NCBI GenBank assembly: GCA_947626685.1
Contig: CANQTD010000014.1
Location: 1-49,264 of the forward strand
Source of the DNA: an uncultured Clostridia bacterium
Lineage (GTDB): Bacteria > Bacillota > Clostridia > Christensenellales > Borkfalkiaceae
Direction: 5' to 3'
Length of the DNA stretch: 49,264 bases
The notes under the pieces were generated by a model. It saw nothing but the letters and a program-made list of their open reading frames with translations. It was not told where the DNA came from and ran no database searches. The position numbers were made by a program, and so were the translations under genes. Each line of letters opens with the position of its first letter. Position 1 is the first letter of the stretch. This document shows positions 7,952-15,152 of this stretch, in pieces.

Positions 7952-7982
7952 GAAAAAAATTTCGCGCGCGGAACCGCGCGCG
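7952..7982 (-). terminator. Terminator of the cation-efflux gene
   Basis: On the minus strand an 8-bp CG-only stem (7975-7982 with 7963-7970, loop GTTC) is followed by AAATTTTTTT. It lies 46 nt after the stop of the cation diffusion facilitator and isolates it from the plsX promoter. Confidence 0.85.
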
Positions 7983-8028
7983 AGCCGGAAATGCTTGCTT
8001 TTCGCTTGGTTTTCGCCCTGCGCGCGCC

Positions 8029-9138
8029 CTACTCGCGCTCCACCGTGACCGAAACTTCATAGTCGCCGAGGATCTTCACGATGCGGGCGAGGTCGCCCGC
8101 GATCTCCGCGTCCTTCTTTTTGCAGTCAAAGGGCACGCCCGCTTCGAACACGAGACGGGGCTTTTCGCCGCGGATGAGGCGGAAGTCGTGCAGGTCCAGC
8201 CCCTCCACCATGCCCTCGGCGGCGGCGCGGACGCGCTCCTCGAGCTCCACCGCCTGTGCGTCCGTCCTGTCGACGGGGTCGAGATGGGCGGTGAGCGGCA
8301 CGCCGAATTTCTCGCCGACCCGCCGTTCCAGCCCGTCGATCACCTCGTGCGACCGCATGGCGGGAACGTTTGCGTCCATTTCGACATGGACGGTCGCGAA
8401 GCAGACGTCGGGGCCGTAGGGATACACTTTGAGGTCGTGCACGCCGAGGACGCGTTCCTCCGAGAGGAGCTCGGCGCGGATGGCGGAGAGAAGGGCGGGG
8501 TCGGGCGCGCGGCCGAGCAGTTTGGAGCCGGCGTCCCGCGCGAGGCGGATGCCCTCCCACACGATGAAGAGCGCGACGAGAGCTCCCGCATAGCCGTCGG
8601 CGGGGAACCCCGTCGTCTGCCCGATCGCCGCACCCGCGAGCACGGCGAGGGAAGCGAACAGATCGCAGAAGCTGTCGATGGCGGTCGCACGCAGCACGTC
8701 GGAGCCGATCTTCTTGGAGATGACCAAAAACGCCCCACCCATGCCCGCCTTCACGGCGATCGAAACGCAGAGCACGGCGTACGTCCAGACGTCGGGCATA
8801 GAGAACTTTCCGCCCACCGCGGTGCGCACGGAGCCGATGAGAAGTTCCGCACCGAAGAAGAGAATGAGGAAGGAGATGGCGAACGAGGCGATATATTCCG
8901 CCCGCCTGTGCCCGAAGGGGTGTTCGCTGTCCGCGGGCCGCGCCGCGACGCGGAACGAGATCAAAGAGACCGCGCCGCTTCCGCAGTCGCTGAGGTTGTT
9001 GACGCCGTCTGCGATCAGGGACACAAGCCCCGTGAACGCGCCCGCCGCGATCTTGGCGCAGGCGAGCAAGAGGTTGACGGTCATGGCGGTCAGACCCGCG
9101 CACATTCCCGTGCGCATGCGGGCAGAAGTCGTTTTCAT
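8029..9138 (-). CDS. Cation diffusion facilitator (CDF) transporter, possibly Mn2+/Fe2+
   Basis: CDF proteins export divalent metals by proton antiport as homodimers. The start at 9138 (MKTTSARMRT) follows AAGGAGGGG; the next upstream ATG at 9156 has a poorer site. The 369-aa protein shows six membrane helices over about residues 15-200 and a cytoplasmic C-terminal domain. The metal site in TM2 reads N47-GxxLS-D51 within LIADGVNNLSD, and TM5 reads D155-SFC-D159. Zinc CDFs have His at the first positions, so N/D-xxx-D suggests Mn2+ or Fe2+; this is inference. HPFGHRR (73-79) is the conserved cytosolic loop. The C-terminal tail (about 290-369) is longer than usual and may hold a second small domain. 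Terminators lie on both sides. Confidence 0.88.
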   Translation of the reverse strand: MKTTSARMRTGMCAGLTAMTVNLLLACAKIAAGAFTGLVSLIADGVNNLSDCGSGAVSLISFRVAARPADSEHPFGHRRAEYIASFAISFLILFFGAELLIGSVRTAVGGKFSMPDVWTYAVLCVSIAVKAGMGGAFLVISKKIGSDVLRATAIDSFCDLFASLAVLAGAAIGQTTGFPADGYAGALVALFIVWEGIRLARDAGSKLLGRAPDPALLSAIRAELLSEERVLGVHDLKVYPYGPDVCFATVHVEMDANVPAMRSHEVIDGLERRVGEKFGVPLTAHLDPVDRTDAQAVELEERVRAAAEGMVEGLDLHDFRLIRGEKPRLVFEAGVPFDCKKKDAEIAGDLARIVKILGDYEVSVTVERE

Positions 9139-9165
9139 AGCCCCTCCTTCGGACATGGGTATGAG

Positions 9166-9190
9166 AAAAGCCCCCATCGGGGCTTTCTTC
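9166..9190 (-). terminator. Terminator of the protease-opp operon
   Basis: On the minus strand AAAGCCCC, loop GATG, GGGGCTTTT and TCTC lie 11 nt after the stop of the small membrane protein at 9201. The plus strand has only a weak T run. Confidence 0.8.
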
Positions 9191-9200
9191 GGTGTGTTTT

Positions 9201-9479
9201 TTACCGGAAATTTGCTATGACGAGCACGACCACATAGACGATCGCGAGCGCGAGAAGGGTGACGAGCATGGGAAGGACCATCTTCTTCATCGTGGTGAAA
9301 AAGGTCTTTGCCTGCTCCTTGAACGAGGCGCGGCTCTGCGGCAGCTTGCTCTTTTTGTAAGTGCCGCCCATATCCGCGACCGTGGAGCCGTCGTCGATGT
9401 AGACGATCTTCTGCTCCTTCTTTTTCTGCTCCCCGTCCTGTTTTTGCTCTCCGTCCTGTGCGGACTTCTTTTTCTTCAT
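9201..9479 (-). CDS. Small single-pass membrane protein of the opp operon, 92 aa
   Basis: The start at 9479 (MKKKKSAQDGEQ) has AGGAGG four bases upstream and overlaps the oppF stop as ATGA, so translation is coupled. Residues 1-25 are Lys/Gln/Glu-rich with an imperfect repeat (QDGEQK twice). A middle part contains IVYIDDGSTVADMGGTY, then an amphipathic stretch, and a single hydrophobic helix ends the protein (about 68-90, VLPMLVTLLALAIVYVVVLV). It would be tail-anchored with the charged part in the cytosol. I do not recognise a family. Its fixed place at the end of the operon suggests an accessory or assembly role for the peptide importer, which is inference only. Confidence 0.75.
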   Translation of the reverse strand: MKKKKSAQDGEQKQDGEQKKKEQKIVYIDDGSTVADMGGTYKKSKLPQSRASFKEQAKTFFTTMKKMVLPMLVTLLALAIVYVVVLVIANFR

Positions 9480-10747
9480 GCTTCCTCCTGCGGATAGCAG
9501 TGGCACGCCACGAAATGGCCGGGTTCGTATTCGAGGTACTTGGGCGCGACGTGCTTGCAGATCTCCATCGCCTTCGGGCAGCGCGTATGGAACTTGCACC
9601 CCATCGGCGGGTTCACGGGGGAGGGAATGTCCCCTTTGAGCACGATGCGGTCCATCTTCACGTCGGGATTGGGATTGGGCACGGCGGAGAAGAGCGCCTG
9701 CGTGTACGGGTGCATCGGGTTGGAGAAGATGGAGTGCTTGTCGCCGAATTCCACCATCGAGCCGAGATACATGACGCCGATCCTGTCTGAAATGTGCTTG
9801 ACGACGGACAGATCGTGCGAGATGAACATGTAGGTGAGCCCGCGCTGCTTCTGCAAGTTGCGCAAGAGGTTGATGATCTGCGCCTGAATGGAGACGTCGA
9901 GCGCGGACACGGGTTCGTCGCAGACGACGAGCTGGGGGTTCACCGAAAGAGCGCGCGCGATACAGATCCTCTGGCGCTGGCCGCCCGAGAACTCATGCGG
10001 GTATCTCTCGAAATAGTAATCCCTGAGCCCGCACTGCTCCATGACCCCGAGAACATAATCCTTCACCTGCCCTTTCGGCACGATCTTGTGCACGCGGACG
10101 GGCTCGGAGAGGATGCCCCCCACCGTACTGCGGGGCGGGAGGGAGGAATAGGGGTCCTGAAAGATGATCTGCATCTTCGTGCGGAGCGGACGCATCTCGG
10201 AGGAACGGTATTTCGCGATGTCCTTCCCCTCGAAGAAGATCTGCCCGCCCGTGGGCTTATAGAGTTTGAGAATGGCGCGCCCCATCGTCGTCTTGCCGCA
10301 GCCCGATTCGCCGACGATACCGAGCGTCTCGCCCGCTTTGAGTTTGAAGGAAACGTCGTCCACCGCGCGCAGCCATACCGTGACCTTGCCCGTGAGCGAC
10401 TTGGCGACGGGGAAGTACATTTTGAGGTGGCGCACTTCGAGAAGGGCGTCGGGATCGGGTTCCGCCGCAAAATCCCGCTCGGCGACGAGTTCGCGTTCCC
10501 GCCTCTCCTTCGCGGCCTGCGCCTCATCGGAGAAGTCCGTAAAATCTCCCCGTTCGAGGCATGCAGCATTTGTCGCCTCCAACTGCTCTGCAAGAAGGCG
10601 CGCCTTTTCCTTGCGCGTGGGCGCGTTCTTCCCCTTCTCTGCCGTTTCGGGAGCCTTTTCGGGGGCCTTCTCTTCGGACATGGTCCCCTCCTCTGACGTT
10701 TCGGGAACCTCGGGGGTGCGGTTGTTCAATTGGTTTTCGTCCATCAT
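9476..10747 (-). CDS. oppF: Oligopeptide ABC transporter ATPase OppF, N-terminally extended
   Basis: This is one of two cytoplasmic ATPases that drive oligopeptide import. The start at 10747 (MMDENQ) overlaps the oppD stop as ATGA and has AAGGAG 9 nt upstream. The first 100 residues are an acidic, Lys/Glu/Ala-rich extension absent from ordinary OppF. The ATPase then shows Walker A GESGCGKT (146-153), Q-loop Gln197, signature FSGGQRQR (253-260), Walker B LVVCDEP (273-279) and His311. The C-terminal oligopeptide domain has a Cys cluster (C384, C390, C397, C415, C417). The length of 423 aa compares with roughly 320-340 for typical OppF. The partner ATPase is OppD. Confidence 0.94.
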   Translation of the reverse strand: MMDENQLNNRTPEVPETSEEGTMSEEKAPEKAPETAEKGKNAPTRKEKARLLAEQLEATNAACLERGDFTDFSDEAQAAKERRERELVAERDFAAEPDPDALLEVRHLKMYFPVAKSLTGKVTVWLRAVDDVSFKLKAGETLGIVGESGCGKTTMGRAILKLYKPTGGQIFFEGKDIAKYRSSEMRPLRTKMQIIFQDPYSSLPPRSTVGGILSEPVRVHKIVPKGQVKDYVLGVMEQCGLRDYYFERYPHEFSGGQRQRICIARALSVNPQLVVCDEPVSALDVSIQAQIINLLRNLQKQRGLTYMFISHDLSVVKHISDRIGVMYLGSMVEFGDKHSIFSNPMHPYTQALFSAVPNPNPDVKMDRIVLKGDIPSPVNPPMGCKFHTRCPKAMEICKHVAPKYLEYEPGHFVACHCYPQEEA

Positions 10748-12768
10748 TCCGTTTTCTCCTTGTTGTAGAGATGGCAGGCGACGAAGTGCGTCGGACTGAC
10801 CTGCACCATAGGCGGATAGTCGCCGAAGCACGCCTTCACGCAGCCCGAGCAACGCTCGCGGAAGTAACAATAGTCGGGCATGTCGATGGGGTTGGGGACA
10901 TTGCCGGGGATATTGAACAGCGTGTCGCTGTTCGAATCCATCGTGGGCTTGGACTTCTGCAATCCGATCGTGTAAGGGTGCATGGGATTGTGGAAGATCT
11001 CCGAAGCCGTTCCCTTCTCGATGATGCGGCCCGCATACATGACGACGACGTAATCCGCCATTTCGGCGATGATGCCGAGGTCGTGCGTGATGAGCAGAAT
11101 GGAGCCGTTGATGCGCTTTTTGAGGTCGCGCAGAAGGTCGAGGATCTGTGCCTGAATGGTGACGTCGAGCGCAGTGGTCGGCTCGTCGGCGATGATGAGG
11201 CGGGGATCGCCCGCAAGCGCCATCGAGATCATGACGCGCTGCCGCATGCCGCCCGAGAGCTCGTGCGGGTACGACTTATACACGCGGTCGGGCGCGGCGA
11301 TGCCGACGAGATTGAGCATCTCGATGGAACGCTGTTTCGCCTCCTCGCGGGAAGAGCCGGGGAAGTGCAGAAGGGTAACTTCGTCGAGCTGGTTGCCGAT
11401 CGTGAACACGGGGTTGAGGCTCGTCATGGGCTCCTGAAAGATCATGGCGATCTGGCGGCCGCGGAGACGGTACATCTCTTTCGTGGGCATTTCGGCAATG
11501 TCGAATACCTTCTCCTCCATCTCGAACTGCCTTGTCCCGTATTGGTCGCGCTTCTGCCTGCGTTCGAGGACGGGCTTACCGTCCTTGCCCGTCTTGATCA
11601 CCCTCTCGTGGACGAAGCAGAATTTCCTATATTGCCTATAAAGGAAAATGTGAATAATCTGCACGACAACGATCATGGCAGAAACCGAGGCGGATAGTGC
11701 AATCAGACCTGTAATGGCATTGCCTGCTTCAAAAGTAATGTCCTCTCTTAATGTACTTGCATCCGTAGAAATTGCCCCGCGCATTGACAAGATGACAAAA
11801 AGCACCAAGAGACAGGGAAGCAGGGTGAGCAGGTTATAATATATTACGGGATCCTTCCCGTTAGCGAACTTTTCGGGGGGGATCATGGTGACGACTGCGA
11901 TCAGCGCACCCGTTATCAGCATTCCCAAGACTCCGAAGATGATGAGCCCGAAAGCCTGTAGAAAATATTCTTCAAGAATCGGAGAGATATCTTGGTGGGC
12001 GCCTTCTATCTTTGAAAGAAGCTGATAAAAATTCACACTCCCTTCCGAGAGGGCGGATGAGGAAATCGCGGGGAGCGCTAAGAACACAAGGAGAAGAATG
12101 GAGAAAAGCCCCAAAAGAGCCCCGGGCAGATAGCTGGAAATGGTAAATGCCAGCCGCCATGTCAAACCCTTCTTTTCGTCCTTCGAATAGTGGTAAGCCT
12201 TTGCGGGTTCCCCGCCTTCGCCAAGAACAGGCCTCCCCGCTTCGTCGAGCACTTCCTCCATGATGGGCTCGCCGTTTTCATCCGTCTCCGCGACGTGGAG
12301 TTTTCCGTCTTTATAGGCGGGGTCGTAGATGGGCTCGCCGTTTTCATCGTTTTCCCAGACCGGAATGGGCTTGCCCTTTGCGTCCCGCTTGAAATCGTAG
12401 GACTTGAAGCGGATATTGCCCGAGACGATCTGCCCGTAGGGGCCCTGCAAGAGGCGCATGACCGACATGCTCGTGACCGACTTCCCGCAGCCCGACTCGC
12501 CGACGACGCCGACGGTGGAACCCTGCGGGATCTCGAACGACACGCCGTTGACCGCCTTCACGACCCCTTGATCGGTGAAGAAATAGGTGTTGAGGTCCTC
12601 GACTTCGAGAATGTGGGCGGGATCTTTCATCTCGCTTGTAAACTCGCTCTCGGGCGCCTTGCGCTTCTTTTTCTTTTCGAGGACGCGGATAACTTTATTG
12701 TTTTCTTTGACGATCGCCTTGATCTCTTTGGAAGTCAGGTAATGGCGATCTTTCTTGTCCTTAGCCAT
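10744..12768 (-). CDS. oppD: Oligopeptide ABC transporter ATPase OppD with a transmembrane insertion in the ATPase domain
   Basis: This is one uninterrupted 674-aa frame, about twice the usual OppD length. The first half of the nucleotide-binding domain is normal: Walker A GESGCGKS (90-97) and the strand SGNIRFKSYDF. The chain then leaves the fold for about 300 residues (126-430). That part holds a charged segment with two DENGEPI motifs, then four predicted membrane helices (about 213-235, 269-296, 311-330, 350-377) and a basic segment. The domain resumes at LRGRQIAMIFQEPMTSLNP with Q445, signature LSGGMRQR (504-511), Walker B LIIADEP (524-530), His562 and the Cys-rich peptide-family tail (C634, C640, C643, C647, C665). 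An even number of helices would keep both ATPase halves in the cytosol. The start at 12768 has AAGGAGG upstream, 3 nt after oppC. Confidence 0.93.
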   Translation of the reverse strand: MAKDKKDRHYLTSKEIKAIVKENNKVIRVLEKKKKRKAPESEFTSEMKDPAHILEVEDLNTYFFTDQGVVKAVNGVSFEIPQGSTVGVVGESGCGKSVTSMSVMRLLQGPYGQIVSGNIRFKSYDFKRDAKGKPIPVWENDENGEPIYDPAYKDGKLHVAETDENGEPIMEEVLDEAGRPVLGEGGEPAKAYHYSKDEKKGLTWRLAFTISSYLPGALLGLFSILLLVFLALPAISSSALSEGSVNFYQLLSKIEGAHQDISPILEEYFLQAFGLIIFGVLGMLITGALIAVVTMIPPEKFANGKDPVIYYNLLTLLPCLLVLFVILSMRGAISTDASTLREDITFEAGNAITGLIALSASVSAMIVVVQIIHIFLYRQYRKFCFVHERVIKTGKDGKPVLERRQKRDQYGTRQFEMEEKVFDIAEMPTKEMYRLRGRQIAMIFQEPMTSLNPVFTIGNQLDEVTLLHFPGSSREEAKQRSIEMLNLVGIAAPDRVYKSYPHELSGGMRQRVMISMALAGDPRLIIADEPTTALDVTIQAQILDLLRDLKKRINGSILLITHDLGIIAEMADYVVVMYAGRIIEKGTASEIFHNPMHPYTIGLQKSKPTMDSNSDTLFNIPGNVPNPIDMPDYCYFRERCSGCVKACFGDYPPMVQVSPTHFVACHLYNKEKTE

Positions 12769-12771
12769 ACG

Positions 12772-14010
12772 TTACCTCCTTGCTTTGGGATCGAGCGCGT
12801 CGCGCAAGCCGTCGCCGATAAAGTTGAACCCGAGCACGGCGATGATGATACAGATCCCGGGAGGACCCCATACGTTGAAGTAGCTCTCGAGAATGGGGAA
12901 GCTGCTGTTGTTGACGACGTTGACCATCGTCCCCCATGCCGCATATGGCGCTTGGACGCCGAGGTTGAGGAAGGAGAGCGACGCCTCCTGCAAGATCATG
13001 CCCCCGAGCCCGAGCGTCATCGAGACGATGAGCTGCGGCATGACGTTGGGAATGAGGTGCATGAAGATCTTGCGCGCGGTGGAGAATCCCATCGCCTCCG
13101 CCGCGACCATGTATTCCTGTTCGCGGAGATAGAGGATCTGCCCGCGCACGAGGCGCGCCGTTCCCGGCCACGAGATGAGGGACAGGAAGAACATCAAGAA
13201 GTAGATGCGGTATTGCATCAGATCGATGTTCCGAAACATATACGCGAGATCGGGCTGTTTGAGGATAATCTCCACCCACGACTCATAGAGCACGCCGAGG
13301 ATGAGCAGGATGGGAAGGCTCGGCAGACACATCAGGATATCGCAGATACGCATGATGATATTGTCTACCCATCGCCCGAAAAACCCCGCGATGCCGCCGA
13401 ACACGATCCCGAGGAAGGTGACGAAAAAGACGGCGATGAAACTGATGAGTAGCGAGATGCGCCCGCCGTACATGAGACGGGTGAACACGTCCGTGCCCGA
13501 GATGTCGGTGCCGAGAAGGTGCTTCCACGACATGGGCGCGAGCGTATTGATGGGCTGTCTCGTCTCGGTGACCTGATGGAAGGTATAGAGCGCGATGGGA
13601 TCGCCGTTTTCGTCGCGCACATAGTCGCCGTTTTCGTCCTTCTGATAAATGGTGATCTCTTCGCTGATAAATTCGCTCTTGGGCGATCTGTCAACCTCGA
13701 TCTCCCCCCATACGTTGTAGACGATGGGGCCGAACCACGAGAACAGGAAGAGGGCGACGATCATGACGAGGCCGATGACGGAGAGCTTGGAGCGGAAGAA
13801 CCGCCGCATGACCATGCGGGTCGGCGAGAGCAGGCGCACGTTCTTGTCGAGCGCGTTCTCTTCGTCGTGCGCGGCGGCGACAGCCTCTGCGTCCCCCATC
13901 TCTGCGGGTGCGCCTTCGCCCTCCCCCATGTCCGGGGTAAGATCGGAGAACCCGGGATCGGCGGGTCCGTTTTGTTCGTTTGTTCCGGGGATCTTGTTTT
14001 CTTCGTCCAT
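12772..14010 (-). CDS. oppC: Oligopeptide ABC transporter permease OppC
   Basis: OppC is a membrane subunit that forms the peptide channel with OppB. The 412-aa protein starts with a 60-residue acidic Gly/Ala/Glu-rich cytosolic tail, longer than usual. TM1 spans about 77-97. The following extracellular loop is enlarged (about 98-165) and contains two DENG motifs (125-128 and 133-136). The permease core includes LLGTDISGTDVFTRLMYGGR (166-185) and the ATPase-contact EAA loop beginning EYMVAAEAMGFS (299-310). The conserved end reads FNFIGDGLRDALDPKARR. The start at 14010 follows AGGAGG at 8 nt. Thirteen bases separate it from oppB. Confidence 0.96.
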   Translation of the reverse strand: MDEENKIPGTNEQNGPADPGFSDLTPDMGEGEGAPAEMGDAEAVAAAHDEENALDKNVRLLSPTRMVMRRFFRSKLSVIGLVMIVALFLFSWFGPIVYNVWGEIEVDRSPKSEFISEEITIYQKDENGDYVRDENGDPIALYTFHQVTETRQPINTLAPMSWKHLLGTDISGTDVFTRLMYGGRISLLISFIAVFFVTFLGIVFGGIAGFFGRWVDNIIMRICDILMCLPSLPILLILGVLYESWVEIILKQPDLAYMFRNIDLMQYRIYFLMFFLSLISWPGTARLVRGQILYLREQEYMVAAEAMGFSTARKIFMHLIPNVMPQLIVSMTLGLGGMILQEASLSFLNLGVQAPYAAWGTMVNVVNNSSFPILESYFNVWGPPGICIIIAVLGFNFIGDGLRDALDPKARR

Positions 14011-14023
14011 GACATTCCCCTCC

Positions 14024-15022
14024 TCAGTATAGTTTTACGCGCGGGTCGACGATCGCGTACATGAGATCGGACAGCAACACGCCTATGACGCTCAATAGCG
14101 CGAGGAACACGTTGTAGCCCATGATGAACGGGATATCGCCCGCATTCATCGCTTTGAGCGCGATATTTCCGATACCCTCGATATCGAACACCTGCTCGGT
14201 GATCATTGCGCCCGAGAACAGGGAGGGAATGACCCCCGCGAGCATCGTGACGATGGGGATCATCGTATTGCGGAAAGCATGCTTATAGATGACTTTCGTC
14301 TCCGAAAGCCCTTTCGCACGCGCCGTGCGGATATAGTCGGAATTGAGCACTTCGAGCATGTTGGTGCGCATGTAGCGCATCGTGCCGCCGATGGAGAGCA
14401 CCACCATGACCATGATGGGAAGCGCCATGTGGTAGAGGCGGTCTGCGATATCGAGAAGGCCCGTCGCCGAGCTGTTCGCGTCGATCGTGCCGCCGATGGG
14501 GAACCATTCGAGCCATCCCCCTCCCACGCCGAAGAACTTTTTCAGGATCTGCCCGAAGAAGAAGGACGGGAGCGAGATCCCCACCATGACGAACACGGTG
14601 ACGGCGTAGTCGCGGATGGAATATTGATGGGTCGCCGCGGTGACGCCGAGCGGAATGGCGATGAGATACTCGAATACGATCGCGATGGCGGCGATCGCAA
14701 AGGACGTCCCCATATACTTGGAGATGACCTGTACGACGGGGATCCCGTAGAGGAAGCTTTTGCCGAAGTTTCCCGTTACGGCGTCGAACAACCAGACGAC
14801 ATATCCCTTGACGATACCGAAGAAGCTGTTGTCTCCGAGGCCGTATGACTCATAGATCATACGGATGTCCTCCTCGGAAAGGCTCCCCTTCTGATTCATC
14901 GCCTGCACTTTGGTCAGGACGAAGTCGATGGGCATGAGCCGCACGAGGAAGTAGATGATCAGGGAAACGCCGATCAGAATGAGCAGCGTCTGCCCCAATC
15001 GTTTGAGTATGTATTTCAGCAT
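14024..15022 (-). CDS. oppB: Oligopeptide ABC transporter permease OppB
   Basis: OppB is the second channel subunit of the peptide importer. At 332 aa the length is usual. The family N-terminus MLKYILKRLGQTLLILIGVS leads into TM1, followed by an extracellular loop and five further helices. The EAA-type loop is DYIRTARAKGLSETKVIYKH, and the C-terminus LLSDLMYAIVDPRVKLY is characteristic. The ATG at 15022 has GGAG 7 nt upstream. It is separated from oppA by 130 nt that contain hairpins, as is common where the binding protein is made in excess over the permease. Confidence 0.96.
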   Translation of the reverse strand: MLKYILKRLGQTLLILIGVSLIIYFLVRLMPIDFVLTKVQAMNQKGSLSEEDIRMIYESYGLGDNSFFGIVKGYVVWLFDAVTGNFGKSFLYGIPVVQVISKYMGTSFAIAAIAIVFEYLIAIPLGVTAATHQYSIRDYAVTVFVMVGISLPSFFFGQILKKFFGVGGGWLEWFPIGGTIDANSSATGLLDIADRLYHMALPIMVMVVLSIGGTMRYMRTNMLEVLNSDYIRTARAKGLSETKVIYKHAFRNTMIPIVTMLAGVIPSLFSGAMITEQVFDIEGIGNIALKAMNAGDIPFIMGYNVFLALLSVIGVLLSDLMYAIVDPRVKLY

Positions 15023-15052
15023 AGAGTTGCTCCGTGAGTCTTTTTTATGCTA

Positions 15053-15110
15053 TTTTCGGAGTCCCGAAAAAACGGCGTTGCCTTCCTCCCCCGCCGAAGG
15101 GGAAGGAAGG
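15053..15110 (-). other. Two hairpins between oppA and oppB, possible attenuator
   Basis: After the oppA stop the minus strand forms a long stem (15099-15110 with 15081-15091, one bulge), then a T-rich stretch (CGTTTTTTCGG), then a 7-bp TTTTCGG/CCGAAAA hairpin (15053-15070). Such structures after a binding-protein gene often reduce read-through into the permease genes or protect the upstream mRNA. No promoter is visible in the gap. Confidence 0.45.
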
Positions 15111-15152
15111 TCGCATACCTGTGTGTCCTGAGGGCCGCTTTTGCGTGCGGGC

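Noticed and set aside
11479..12393. Two genes joined by error in oppD
   Set aside because: The frame is continuous, neither half would be a whole ATPase, and no stop, start or ribosome binding site is visible at the insertion borders. An assembly error cannot be excluded without reads.
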